DNA of 64,000 bases from Planctomycetota bacterium (GCA_033763975.1 JANRJM010000013.1:124001-188000), one strand, 5' to 3'. Numbered from the stretch's first letter, positions 1-8,746 are shown. Numbers and translations are program-made. Notes: a model not told the origin generated them from the letters alone.

Positions 1-459
1 TTCCGCCACGACCACCACGGGATCGAACGCCCGCCGATCGTGCAACGCGACCAGCCGCGCGATCGTCGCGCTCGCCGCCTGTCCTTCCACCACCGACCCC
101 ACCACGTACACCAGGCGCGCCGGGCGCCCGCGCGGGATCGGCGCGGCCTCTCGCACGCCCGGGGAAAGCCCCGCCTGCGCGAAGGCCCGCTCGTACAGGC
201 TCCCGAGCGCCGCCGCCTCGGGCACGCCCCGCAGGAACGCCTGCGAGTACTGCTGGATGTCCGCCACGGCCGCCGCGGCGATCGCCTCGACGGCGTCCGC
301 ACCTCGGCCGTCCTGCAGCGCGAGCACGGCGTGCTTGAGGCACCCGCCCACGAGCGGCCCCAGCACCGCGCCCCGTGCGCCCCCCGCGCGCTCTCGCTCG
401 GGAGACCCTTCCCGCGCGTGCGGCGGCGGCTGATCGATCGTGACGCTCATGCCGTTCAT
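1..459 (-). CDS. Hypothetical protein, possible glycosyltransferase N-terminal part (cut by window edge)
   Basis: The reverse-strand frame is open from an ATG at 459 to the window edge, giving the first 153 residues. The N-terminal 120 residues are alanine-rich and probably helical, with a conserved-looking stretch around LVGGCLKHAVLALQDGRG. The last 40 visible residues (ARLVYVVGSVVEGQAAS, then ATIARLVALHDRRAFDPVVV) read like the first beta strand and helix of a GT-B type glycosyltransferase, but the diagnostic C-terminal half lies outside the window. Hydrophobic and charged residues alternate as in a real protein, which the opposite-strand frame does not show. A second ATG lies at 450. The function is a guess; the existence of the gene is fairly sure. 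Confidence 0.6.
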   Translation of the reverse strand, partial: MNGMSVTIDQPPPHAREGSPERERAGGARGAVLGPLVGGCLKHAVLALQDGRGADAVEAIAAAAVADIQQYSQAFLRGVPEAAALGSLYERAFAQAGLSPGVREAAPIPRGRPARLVYVVGSVVEGQAASATIARLVALHDRRAFDPVVVVAE

Positions 460-560
460 GCGGCCTATCCATCGGCTGTTTCGGGGATGGGCGTCTGCGA
501 CGCTGGTTCGGCGGAGAAGTGTGAACGACGATTCCTCAGTTGTCCGATAACGCCGGGTCG

Positions 561-579
561 GGGGCGGGGGATCCGCCCC
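561..579. other. GC hairpin in the leader of the first bactofilin gene
   Basis: GGGGCGG at 561-567 pairs perfectly with CCGCCCC at 573-579 around a 5-base loop. It lies about 20 bases upstream of the bactofilin start, in the 140-base gap between the divergent genes. No T-run follows it, so it is not an ordinary terminator. It may be a leader structure or simply chance in GC-rich DNA. Confidence 0.3.
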
Positions 580-600
580 GAGTGAGCAGCGGAGACCGTG

Positions 601-1188
601 ATGACAGACACCACCACCGTGATCGGGCGCGGCTGCACGTTCAAGGGCGAACTCGTGATCTCGGGGGCATGCCGCGTGCTGGGCACGCTCGAGGGCTCGA
701 TCCGCGCCGAGCCCGCCCCGGGCGAGGACGCGCCGAGCGAGGTCCGCATCGAGGGGTCGAGCGCCACGAACGCGCGCATCGAGGCCGACCGCGTCGTCGT
801 CGAGGGCGTGCTGTCGGGCGACGTCGTCGCGCGCACGTCGCTGCACCTGGGGCGCGACGCGCGGGTGAAGGGTGACGTCATCGCCGGGGCGCTCTCCGTC
901 AGCGAGGGCGCCTCCTTCGAGGGACGCGTCTGCGTCGGGCCCGACGCGGTGCGGACGTTCTCGCCCGCCCCGGCCTCGCCCGAGCGGCGCCCGCTGCCCG
1001 AGGTCGTCGTCCCGGCGAGCAAGCCCGCCGCGGCGCGCCACGCGCCCGCCGGCGCCTCGCTCTCCCCCGCCGCCGCCGGCACCGACGACTGGCTCGCCGA
1101 CGCGCTCAAGACCACACGCGCCGAATCGATCCGCTGGAACGGCGGGGTGAACGGCGGGGTGAACGGCGGCGGGAGCGTCGCGCCGTGA
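601..1188 (+). CDS. Bactofilin-family (polymer-forming cytoskeletal) protein
   Basis: This 195-residue protein has a bactofilin (DUF583) beta-helix core at about residues 5-115. The core shows the repeating short hydrophobic/Gly turns of the family (GRGCTFKGELVISGACRVLGTLEGSI split over successive rungs; later rungs RVVVEGVLSGDVVA and RVKGDVIAGALSVSEGA). Bactofilins polymerise without nucleotide and act as scaffolds at the membrane. A proline/alanine-rich linker follows, then a Gly/Asn repeat tail. The ATG at 601 is preferred because GGAG at 591-594 sits 6 bases upstream; the adjacent GTG at 598 would be too close. The stop overlaps the start of the next gene, a second bactofilin, so the two are probably translated together and may co-polymerise. 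Confidence 0.85.
   Translation: MTDTTTVIGRGCTFKGELVISGACRVLGTLEGSIRAEPAPGEDAPSEVRIEGSSATNARIEADRVVVEGVLSGDVVARTSLHLGRDARVKGDVIAGALSVSEGASFEGRVCVGPDAVRTFSPAPASPERRPLPEVVVPASKPAAARHAPAGASLSPAAAGTDDWLADALKTTRAESIRWNGGVNGGVNGGGSVAP
1138..1173 (+). repeat. 12-bp tandem repeat inside bactofilin 3' end
   Basis: Three in-frame 12-base units (AACGGCGGGGTG, the same again, then AACGGCGGCGGG) encode NGGV-NGGV-NGGG near the C-terminus. Copy-number change would lengthen or shorten the tail without a frameshift. Confidence 0.8.
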
Positions 1189-1592
1189 GCACGCGCGAAC
1201 TGCTCGCCCCCGCGCACCCGGGGCGACAGGTCGTCTGCCCGCATTGCCGGCGCGTCCTCACCGTCGCCCGACGCGCCATGAGCACCACCTGCGCCTCGTG
1301 CTACAAGGGCGTCACCCTCGAGGACACCGTCGTGCGGGGCGCCTGGTCCGGCCCGGTCGCCACCGGGGGCAACGTCACCGTCGCGCGCGGCGCCTCGTGC
1401 GGCGGGCGGGGCGGGCTCCGCGCCTCGGGCGATGTCGACGTCCAGGGCACCGTGCGGGGCGATGTCGCCAGCGGGGGCTCGGTCCGGGTCTCCAGCCGCG
1501 GCTGCGTCGAAGGGTGCGTCCACGCCACCAGCCTGCTCGTCGAGCCCGGGGGCACGCTCGTCGCGCCCACGGTGCGCATCGCCCCGCCCTGA
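1185..1592 (+). CDS. Bactofilin-like protein with N-terminal zinc ribbon
   Basis: This 135-residue protein starts at a GTG that overlaps the previous stop (GTGA, 1185-1188), which implies translational coupling. Residues about 17-42 carry two CxxC pairs (CPHC and CASC), a zinc-ribbon signature. Residues about 46-130 are short beta-helix rungs (TVVRGAWSGPVATGGNVTV, DVDVQGTVRGDVASGGSVRV) of the bactofilin type. A zinc ribbon on a bactofilin core is not the textbook form. It suggests the second subunit binds a partner or metal while co-assembling with the upstream bactofilin. The family call rests on rung pattern and position, so it is less certain than for the upstream gene. Confidence 0.75.
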   Translation: MSTRELLAPAHPGRQVVCPHCRRVLTVARRAMSTTCASCYKGVTLEDTVVRGAWSGPVATGGNVTVARGASCGGRGGLRASGDVDVQGTVRGDVASGGSVRVSSRGCVEGCVHATSLLVEPGGTLVAPTVRIAPP

Positions 1593-1642
1593 CGCGCGCC
1601 GGTGCCGGCGAATTCGCACGCCCGCGCGCGGTACGATCGCCC

Positions 1643-2773
1643 GTGCTCCACGTCGCGATGCGCATGCTCTTTGGTGATCGCTCCAAGTACGCCACGCTCG
1701 TGGCGGGCCTGGCGTTCGCCGCGTTGCTCATGTGCCAGCAGGGCGCGATCTTCCTGGGGCTGCTCACGCAGGCGACCGGCCCGCTCCAGAACATCCGCCA
1801 GCCGGACCTGTGGGTCGCCGACCCCGGCATCCAGTGGATCTCGGAGTACAGGGCGCTCTCCGACGAGAAGCTGGCGCGGGTGCGCAGCGTCCCGGGCGTC
1901 AGGTGGGCCGAACCCCTGTTCAACGCCTACGCCGTCACCGAGCTGCCCGACAACAACTTCAAGCGCGTGCAGATCATCGGCATCGCGCGCACGACGCTCG
2001 TCGGACGCCCCGAGGAGATGATCGAAGGACGCGTCGAGAACCTCTGGCAGCCCGACGCGATCATCGTCGAGGAGAACTCGGCGGTGCTGATGGGCGGCGT
2101 GCGCATGGGCGACGTCATCAAGATCAACGACCAGCGCGCGGTCGTCGTCGGCATCGCACGGGCCAAGCGCGGCTTCGAGAGCAACGGCATCATCTACACG
2201 ACGTTCGACAACGCCGTGCAGTTCAGCCCCACGGGTCGCGAGACCATCAGCTACGTGCTCGTGAAGGTGAAGGACGGGTTCGACATCGCCGAGGTGCAAT
2301 CACGCATCAGCGCGCTGGGCGACGTGGCGGCGTTCACGCCCGGCGAGTTTCGCGCGCGCTCCACACGGTTCATCATCGTCGCCACCGGCATCGGCGTGAA
2401 CTTCGGCATCACCATCACGCTGGGCTTCGTCGTCGGGCTGCTGCTCTCCGCGGCGATCTTCTACCAGTTCACGCTCGAGAACCTCCGGTCCTTCGCCGTG
2501 CTGAAGGCGATGGGCACCTCCACCCTGCGTCTGGTGGGCATGGTGCTGATGCAGGCGCTGGTGGTGGGCGTCATCGGGTTCGGGATCGGCGCGGGGGTCG
2601 CGGGGCTGTTCACGCTGCTGTCGCGCAAGGCCGACAGCGACCTCTCGACGTACTTCCCCTGGCCCCTGCTCGTGGGGTCGTTCTTCGCGACGCTGCTGAC
2701 CATCGGCGTGGGCAGCCTGCTGAGCATCCGCCGGGTGATCACGGTCTCGCCGGGCACGGTCTTCTCGTCGTAG
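1643..2773 (+). CDS. ABC transporter permease, FtsX/DevC type
   Basis: This 376-residue inner-membrane protein has the MacB/FtsX layout. One TM segment is near the N-terminus (residues about 17-40, LVAGLAFAALLMCQQGAIF), followed by a periplasmic domain of about 190 residues and three C-terminal TM segments (around ITITLGFVVGLLLSAAIF, LMQALVVGVIGFGIGAGV and LLVGSFFATLLTIGVGSLL). The proposed start is GTG 1643, giving MLHVAMRMLFGDRSK, which matches the short cytoplasmic N-terminus usual in DevC proteins; ATG 1658 is the alternative. The next gene is a HlyD-type adaptor, as in DevBCA systems, but no ATPase gene lies nearby. The pair probably borrows an ATPase encoded elsewhere. The substrate is unknown. 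Confidence 0.85.
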   Translation: MLHVAMRMLFGDRSKYATLVAGLAFAALLMCQQGAIFLGLLTQATGPLQNIRQPDLWVADPGIQWISEYRALSDEKLARVRSVPGVRWAEPLFNAYAVTELPDNNFKRVQIIGIARTTLVGRPEEMIEGRVENLWQPDAIIVEENSAVLMGGVRMGDVIKINDQRAVVVGIARAKRGFESNGIIYTTFDNAVQFSPTGRETISYVLVKVKDGFDIAEVQSRISALGDVAAFTPGEFRARSTRFIIVATGIGVNFGITITLGFVVGLLLSAAIFYQFTLENLRSFAVLKAMGTSTLRLVGMVLMQALVVGVIGFGIGAGVAGLFTLLSRKADSDLSTYFPWPLLVGSFFATLLTIGVGSLLSIRRVITVSPGTVFSS

Positions 2774-2814
2774 CGGCGCACGCGTGCTCGGCGCGCGTTC
2801 CCTACGCTTGGCGC

Positions 2815-3858
2815 GTGATCCGCTGGCTCACCATCGTGCTGTCGGTGCTCGGCCTGGGCGTGGGCGTCTACGCCGTCGCGACGGCGGACGAGACGCCCCC
2901 GCAACTTCCCCTCGCGCGTCCCGCGTCGGTGAACCCGTTCGACCGTGGCGTGGCGGCGCTGGGCATCGTCGAGCCCGCGGGCCGCGACGTGGGCGTGCTG
3001 CCCCCCGAGCCCGGGCTGGTCGTCAAGGTGCACGTGGAGGTCGGGCAGCAGGTGCGGGCCGGCGAGGCGCTCTTCGAGCTCGACCAGCGGGCGCTGCAGG
3101 CCGATCTCGTCCGCGCACGGGCGGCGGTGGCGGCGGCGCAGGCGGAGATCGACCGGTGGCACGCGCTGCCGCGCGTCGAGGACGTGCCCGCCTTCGAGGC
3201 CGATGTCAGCCGCGCACGCGCGCTGCTGAAAGACCGCGAGGACACGCTCGCCCGGACGCGCGAGGCCTCGCAGCGCGGGAGCGGGAACGAGCGCGAGATC
3301 TTCGCGGCGCAGTTCGCGGTCGACGTCGCGCAGGCCGAACTCGCCCGCGCCGAGGCCGACCTCGCCAAGCTCCGCGCGGGCGGGTGGAAGCCCGATCTGC
3401 AGATCGCGACCGCGCTCTTCGACCAGCGGCGGGCCGAGGTGCTGGCCCTCGAGATGCTCGTCGATCGTCTCACCGTGCGGGCCGCCCGCGATGGCACGGT
3501 GCTCCGTCGCTCCGTCGAGCCCGGGGACTACGTCAACGTCGACGCCCGCCAGCCGGCGCTCATCGTCGGCGACCTGGGGCGCCTGGCGGTGCGGGCGCAG
3601 GTCGACGAAGAGGACATCGCCCTGGTGACCGCGCAGAGCCCGGCGGTCGCGAAGACCCGCGGCGCCCTGCCCATCGACCTGCCGCTAAAACTGCTGCGCA
3701 TCGAGCCGTACGCGCGGCCCAAGTCGGACCTTACCGGCGACAACCTCGAGCGCGTGGACACGCGCGTGATCGACGTGGTGTACGAGGTCGTGGGCTCGCC
3801 CGGCCGCCCGGTGTACCCGGGGCAGGCGGTCGACGTGTTCATCGAGGCGGGGATGTAA
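2815..3858 (+). CDS. HlyD/DevB-type periplasmic adaptor protein
   Basis: This 347-residue membrane-fusion protein has a TM anchor at residues about 4-24, then a lipoyl-like half-motif (GLVVKVHVEVGQQVRAGEAL, residues about 68-87). A long alanine/arginine-rich coiled-coil hairpin follows (about 95-215), then the second lipoyl half (RAARDGTVLRRSVEPGDYV) and a beta-barrel domain (LAVRAQVDEEDIA). It would bridge the upstream permease to an outer-membrane exit. GTG 2815 is chosen because it directly precedes the TM segment. It lies about 40 bases downstream of the permease stop, consistent with one operon. Confidence 0.85.
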   Translation: MIRWLTIVLSVLGLGVGVYAVATADETPPQLPLARPASVNPFDRGVAALGIVEPAGRDVGVLPPEPGLVVKVHVEVGQQVRAGEALFELDQRALQADLVRARAAVAAAQAEIDRWHALPRVEDVPAFEADVSRARALLKDREDTLARTREASQRGSGNEREIFAAQFAVDVAQAELARAEADLAKLRAGGWKPDLQIATALFDQRRAEVLALEMLVDRLTVRAARDGTVLRRSVEPGDYVNVDARQPALIVGDLGRLAVRAQVDEEDIALVTAQSPAVAKTRGALPIDLPLKLLRIEPYARPKSDLTGDNLERVDTRVIDVVYEVVGSPGRPVYPGQAVDVFIEAGM

Positions 3859-3877
3859 CGCGGGGGTAGCACGCATC

Positions 3878-4891
3878 GTGGGATTTCCATGCTCGTGGAT
3901 GGCTGCGGCCGTGCCGGTGGCCGGCGACGGGTCGGGCATCCTTGGAATCAGCCCCCCGGTCCTGTTCTTCGCGCTGGGCGTGCTCGCGTCCCTGGTGAGA
4001 TCGAACCTGCGGATGCCCAAGGCCATCACCAAGGGGCTGTCGCTCTACCTCATGTGGGCCATCGGCTTCAAGGGGGGTGTGGAGCTCGCCCGCGACGGGC
4101 TGTCCACGCAGGGGCTCGTCTCCATCGCGCTCGCGTTGGCCTTCGCGTTCCTGGTCCCGCTCGGGTGCTTCCCCGTGCTGCGCCGGCTGACGGACCGCGC
4201 GAACGCGGCGGCGCTGACGGCGGTCTACGGGTCCGTCAGCGTCGTGACCTTCCTGACCGCGGTCGCCATGCTCCATGAGCAAGGCATCGAATCGGGCGGG
4301 CACATGGTCGCCGCGATGACCCTCATGGAGTTTCCCGCCATCGTCGTGGGCGTCGCGCTGCTCCGCATGGGTGAACAGCCCGCGCCCGGCCAGGCCCCGG
4401 CCCGGCGGTGGGGGTTCCTGCTCCACGAGTCGCTCCTCAACGGGCCCGTCCTGCTGCTGCTGGGCAGCCTCACCATCGGTGCGCTCACCGGCGAGCACGG
4501 CTACCGCGCCTTCAAGCCCCTCTGCACCGACGTCTTCCCCGGCGTCCTCGCCTTCTTCCTGCTCGACATGGGACTGCTCGCGGCGGCCCGGCGGCGAGAC
4601 ATCCTCGCGATCCCCAAGACCCTGCTCGTCTTCGGAATCGCCGCCCCGGTAACCTCCGGCGTCATCGCGCTGGGCGCTGCCCGGGCGTGCGGCGTGGCGC
4701 TCGGAGACGGGATCCTGCTGGGCGTGCTGGCGGCGTCGGCGTCGTACATCGCGGCGCCCGCGGCGTTGCGCCTCGCCGTGCCCCAGGCCAAGCCCGCGCT
4801 CTACATCTCGCTCGCCCTGGGCGTCACATTCCCGTTCAACATCACGCTGGGGATCCCGCTGCTGACGGGCATCGCGCAGCGGCTCTGGTAA
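3878..4891 (+). CDS. sbtA: SbtA-type sodium-dependent bicarbonate transporter
   Basis: This integral membrane protein of about 337 residues has roughly ten hydrophobic segments in two inverted halves. It matches the SbtA/DUF897 family through the segment ITKGLSLYLMWAIGFKGGVE (first half), the YGSVSVVTFLTA stretch, and the second-half stretch LLGSLTIGALTG. SbtA imports bicarbonate with Na+ and in cyanobacteria supports carbon concentration; heterotrophs carry it too, where it may feed carboxylases. GTG 3878 is taken as the start (a GGGGG run lies about 11 bases upstream); ATG 3899 is possible. No SbtB-like PII regulator gene is adjacent. It converges on the acetyl-CoA synthetase gene. Confidence 0.8.
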   Translation: MGFPCSWMAAAVPVAGDGSGILGISPPVLFFALGVLASLVRSNLRMPKAITKGLSLYLMWAIGFKGGVELARDGLSTQGLVSIALALAFAFLVPLGCFPVLRRLTDRANAAALTAVYGSVSVVTFLTAVAMLHEQGIESGGHMVAAMTLMEFPAIVVGVALLRMGEQPAPGQAPARRWGFLLHESLLNGPVLLLLGSLTIGALTGEHGYRAFKPLCTDVFPGVLAFFLLDMGLLAAARRRDILAIPKTLLVFGIAAPVTSGVIALGAARACGVALGDGILLGVLAASASYIAAPAALRLAVPQAKPALYISLALGVTFPFNITLGIPLLTGIAQRLW

Positions 4892-4896
4892 CGCGA

Positions 4897-6960
4897 CTAT
4901 TCCTCGTCGCCCCGCAGTTTCGCCACGACGCTGAAATCCTCGAGCGTGGTCGTGTCCTGCGTGATCTTCTCCACGCCCGCGGCGACGTCTCGCAGCAGGC
5001 GGCGCATGATCTTCCCGCTGCGCGTCTTGGGCAGCCCCTCGGCGAAGCGCACCTGATCGGGGCGCGCGATGGGCCCGATCTCGTGCGCCACGTGGGCCGC
5101 CAGGTCTTTCTTCAGGCCTTCGTCCGGCGCCCGGCCGTTCGCCGCGAGCCACGCGGGGCGCAGCGTGACGAACGCGCAGATGCCCGTGCCCTTGATCTCG
5201 TGCGGCATGCCGACGACCGCGGCCTCGGCGACGCCCGGGTGGCTCACCAGCGCGCTCTCCACCTCCATGGTGCCCAGGCGATGCCCCGACACGTTGATGA
5301 CGTCGTCGACGCGCCCCATGACCCAGAAGTGCCCGTCCTCGTCGCGCCGCGCGCCGTCGGCCGAGAAGTAATACGCCTCGCCGGTCGCGGGGTCCTTGAG
5401 GCGCGACCAGTACCCCGCGATGTACCGGTCCCGGTTGCCGTACACCCCGCGCAGCATCCCGGGCCAGGGCTTGCGGATCGCCAGCAGACCCCCCGCGTTC
5501 GGCGGGAGTTCTTCGCCCCGCTCGTTCACCACCGCGGCGTCGATCCCGAACATCGGCAGCGCACAACTGCCGGGCTTCGTCGAAATCGCGCCGGGCAGCG
5601 GCGTCAGCACGTGCCCGCCCGTCTCGGTCTGCCAGTACGTGTCGACCACCGGGCACGCGTCGCGCCCGATGTGCCGGCGGTACCACATCCACGCCTCGGG
5701 GTTGATCGGCTCGCCCACGGTGCCCAGCACCCGCAGGTGCGAGAGGTCGTGGCGGGCCGGGTGGTCGTCGCCCCACTTCATGAACGTGCGGATGGCGGTG
5801 GGCGCGGTGTAGAGCTGCGTGACGCGATGGCGCGAGGCGATGTCCCAGAAGCGGTCGTTGCCGGGAAAGTTCGGCGCGCCCTCGTAGATGAGCGTCGGCA
5901 CGCGGTTCGACATCACGCCGTAGATCACGTACGAGTGCCCGGTGATCCACCCGACATCGGCGGTGCACCAGAAGACCTGCCCCACGCCCGGCACGAGGTT
6001 GAACGTGAGGCGCGCGGTCATGTTGGTGTAGACCAGGTACCCGCCCGTGGTGTGCAAGATGCCCTTGGGCTTGCCGGTGCTCCCGCTCGTGTAGAGCAGG
6101 AACAGCGGGTCCTCGCTGCCCATCGGAGCGCACGGGCAATCCTCGCTCGCCTGCGCGGCCGCGTCGTGCCACCAGACGTCGCGCCCGCCGAACCACTGCA
6201 CGCGCGTGCCCGTGCGCTGCAGCACCAGCACGCTGCGCACCTTCTGTGGCGTGGTCGAGAGCGCGTCGCACGCCTCGTCCACGTTCTTCTTGAGATCCAC
6301 GACCTCGCCCCGCCGGAACCCGCCGTCCGCCGTGATGATCACGGCGCTCTTGGCGTCGGTCACGCGCTCGACGATCGCGTGCGGCGCGAACCCGCCGAAG
6401 ATCACGCTGTGCACCGCCCCGATGCGCGCGCACGCGAGCACCGCGATGACCAGTTCCGGCACCATGGGCATGTAGATCGTCACGACGTCGCCCTTGCGGA
6501 CGCCCAGGCTCTTCAGCACGTTGCCCACCCGGGCCGTCTCACGCTGCAACTCGCGGTAGCGCAGCCAGCGCAGCTCGTGCATCGGCGCGTAGACCGACGT
6601 CGCGGCGGGGTGCATGGTGCGCCGGGAGAGCGGCTCGCCCTCCCAGATCAGGCCGACCTCCTCGCCATGCCCCGCCTCGACGTGCCGATCGACGCAGTTG
6701 TAGCAGGCGTTCAGCGTCGCGCCGTCGAACCACCGCGCGTCCGGGGCCTTCCACTCCAGCACCCGGTCCCACGGGCTGAACCACGAGATCTCGCGGGCCA
6801 TCTCGGCCCAGAACACCTCGGGCTCGCGCAGCGAGCGCTCGTGCAGGGCGCGGTACTGCTCCATGGACGCGACGTGCCAATGGGGCATGACCGGCGAGGT
6901 CTCGCGCGAAGGCGGGAACGAACGCGTCTCGGTGAGCACGGAACGGATGGTGTCGCTCAT
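4897..6960 (-). CDS. acs: Acetyl-CoA synthetase (acetate--CoA ligase, AMP-forming)
   Basis: This 687-residue protein is of normal length for Acs. Acetate and ATP form acetyl-AMP, which CoA then cleaves. Visible motifs: the P-loop-like YTSGSTGKPKG, the acetate-pocket/nucleotide motif YWQTETGGH, the hinge region GRVDDVINVSGHRLGT, and the C-terminal PKTRSGKIMRRLL, whose lysine is the usual catalytic and acetylation-regulated residue. ATG 6960 (MSDTIRSVLTE) starts just before the conserved N-terminal domain; longer upstream extensions are Ala/Arg-rich and unlike the family. It is divergent from the serine-hydrolase gene, with 73 bases between the two starts for both promoters. Confidence 0.95.
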   Translation of the reverse strand: MSDTIRSVLTETRSFPPSRETSPVMPHWHVASMEQYRALHERSLREPEVFWAEMAREISWFSPWDRVLEWKAPDARWFDGATLNACYNCVDRHVEAGHGEEVGLIWEGEPLSRRTMHPAATSVYAPMHELRWLRYRELQRETARVGNVLKSLGVRKGDVVTIYMPMVPELVIAVLACARIGAVHSVIFGGFAPHAIVERVTDAKSAVIITADGGFRRGEVVDLKKNVDEACDALSTTPQKVRSVLVLQRTGTRVQWFGGRDVWWHDAAAQASEDCPCAPMGSEDPLFLLYTSGSTGKPKGILHTTGGYLVYTNMTARLTFNLVPGVGQVFWCTADVGWITGHSYVIYGVMSNRVPTLIYEGAPNFPGNDRFWDIASRHRVTQLYTAPTAIRTFMKWGDDHPARHDLSHLRVLGTVGEPINPEAWMWYRRHIGRDACPVVDTYWQTETGGHVLTPLPGAISTKPGSCALPMFGIDAAVVNERGEELPPNAGGLLAIRKPWPGMLRGVYGNRDRYIAGYWSRLKDPATGEAYYFSADGARRDEDGHFWVMGRVDDVINVSGHRLGTMEVESALVSHPGVAEAAVVGMPHEIKGTGICAFVTLRPAWLAANGRAPDEGLKKDLAAHVAHEIGPIARPDQVRFAEGLPKTRSGKIMRRLLRDVAAGVEKITQDTTTLEDFSVVAKLRGDEE

Positions 6961-7033
6961 GGCGCCCAGCATACCGGCGCCGCAACCGTTCTCGAAGCGC
7001 GCCGGTACGCTCAGGCCGAAAGGAGCCTCCGCC

Positions 7034-8692
7034 ATGCACGCACGCCACGCCCCGCGACGCCGCCGGATGCGCGCGTCACGCCGCCTCTTCGCCCCGGCGT
7101 CCCTCGCCTCGGCATCCCTCGCCCGGGCCACGTTCGTGCTGGCGGCCCTCGCCATCCTCGCGCCCGCACGCGCGTGGGGCCAGCCCGAGCCCGCGCCCTT
7201 CTGGCGGGGCGGCGAGGGCGGCGACGTCGTCGCGGGCGACCTCGGAAAGCAGCTCGACGACGCCGTCCGCCGCGCCACCTACGGGCAGTTCTGGGGGTGC
7301 GTGCTCGCGGCCAAGGACGGCGAGATCGTGCTCGCCAAGGGCTACGCCCTCGCGAACGACGAGCTCGAGCCCATCACCGGCGACACCCTGCTCGAACTCG
7401 CCTCGGTCTCCAAGGCCTTCACCGCCGCCGCCATCCTCCGCCTTGAGATGCAGGGCAAACTCACGCTCGACGACCCGATCGCCATGCACCTGGCGAGCGT
7501 GCCCGACGACAAGCGGGGCGTCACCATCCGCCACCTGCTCACCCACACCTCGGGCATCCCGCAGCCCGAGGGCGGCTTCGACGCCGACGAGCGCGAGCGC
7601 GTCGTGCCCGTGCTGCTCGGGCCGCGCATGAAGTCGCCGCCCGGCGCCGCGTTCGCGTACAGCAACGCCGGGTACTGGCTACTGGCGGCGATCGTCGAGC
7701 GTGTCTCGGGCCGCTCGTTCGAGGAGTTCGTGCGCGACGAAGTGTTCCGCCCCGCGGGGATGGGCTCGACGTTCGCGCAGACCGACCCGACGCTCGACCT
7801 CTCTCGCTGCGCGGTGCGCGTCTCGCGCGGGCGCACGGTCGGCAACGCCGGGCAGTGCCCGTACCCGTTCGCCTGGGGCTACCGGGGCTCGGGGGGCGTG
7901 GTCACCAGCGCGCGCGACATGTTCGCGTGGGACCGCGCGCTCCGCGGGGGGGAGTTCCTCGCTGACGCGCAGCGCACCGCGATGTTCACGCCCGCGCTGG
8001 GCAACTACGCCCTCGGCTGGACCATCAGCACCGGCCCGCTCGGGCGCGTCGCGTCGCACACCGGGGGCGTCGCGGGCTTCCGCGTCGTGTTCACGCGCTG
8101 GCTCGACACCGACGCCTGCGTGCTCGTCATCACCAACGAACAGCACGACCCGAGCGCGATCAGCGCCGTGGTCACCGGCCTCCTCCTGCCCGGCGCCTCG
8201 GAATCCTCGCGCGTCGTGCTCCGCGTCGGCGGGATGGCGGCCAACGAGCACGGCAGGGTCCGCGCCCCCGACGACACCGAAGGCCGCGTGCGCACGCCCG
8301 ACGCGGGCGCTCCGGCCCTGGAGTTTGGCCCCCCCGGCGCGCCGCCCGTGGTGACCATCGCCCTCCCGCGCGAGGCGATGATGAAGGCCGCCGATTCGCT
8401 CGTGCGATTCGGCTCGGGCGCCCGCGCGGGCGAGCACGCCTCGCCCCGCGTGATCCTCGAGGTGTACACGCGTGCGTACCAGGGCATGGGCGACACCATC
8501 GAACTCGCCGACGCCGGCCTCACCGTCACGGTCTCGCCGGGCAGCCCGCACCGCGAGCCCGACGCCCTTCGGCGGGTGACCATGATCGTCCAGGACCCCG
8601 CCCGCTCGTTCTGGCCGGTGTTCGTGAAGATGGACGCCCACGACGCGCGGGCGCTCGGGGAGCGCCTTCGCGCCGCCCTCGGGGCGCGGTAG
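7034..8692 (+). CDS. Secreted serine hydrolase, beta-lactamase/class C (PF00144) family
   Basis: This 552-residue protein starts at ATG 7034, 8 bases after an AAGGAG site. The N-terminus is an arginine-rich, long signal peptide ending near ARAWGQ. The catalytic SxxK is SVSK (Ser124, Lys127); YSN (in FAYSNAGYW) supplies the tyrosine, and HTGG is the third motif. This fold covers penicillin-binding proteins, esterases and D-aminopeptidases, so the substrate cannot be told. After about residue 385 a second domain of about 160 residues follows, apparently mixed alpha/beta with a proline-rich joint, which I cannot assign. Confidence 0.88.
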   Translation: MHARHAPRRRRMRASRRLFAPASLASASLARATFVLAALAILAPARAWGQPEPAPFWRGGEGGDVVAGDLGKQLDDAVRRATYGQFWGCVLAAKDGEIVLAKGYALANDELEPITGDTLLELASVSKAFTAAAILRLEMQGKLTLDDPIAMHLASVPDDKRGVTIRHLLTHTSGIPQPEGGFDADERERVVPVLLGPRMKSPPGAAFAYSNAGYWLLAAIVERVSGRSFEEFVRDEVFRPAGMGSTFAQTDPTLDLSRCAVRVSRGRTVGNAGQCPYPFAWGYRGSGGVVTSARDMFAWDRALRGGEFLADAQRTAMFTPALGNYALGWTISTGPLGRVASHTGGVAGFRVVFTRWLDTDACVLVITNEQHDPSAISAVVTGLLLPGASESSRVVLRVGGMAANEHGRVRAPDDTEGRVRTPDAGAPALEFGPPGAPPVVTIALPREAMMKAADSLVRFGSGARAGEHASPRVILEVYTRAYQGMGDTIELADAGLTVTVSPGSPHREPDALRRVTMIVQDPARSFWPVFVKMDAHDARALGERLRAALGAR

Positions 8693-8746
8693 GATCGTCG
8701 CGGCCCGCGCGCGACGCGCGCGCCGACGACCCGCCAGGAGGCACGC

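Noticed and set aside
3839-6433. A long reverse frame over sbtA and acs
   Set aside because: It has an Arg/Gly/Ala-rich translation and contradicts the clear acs frame.
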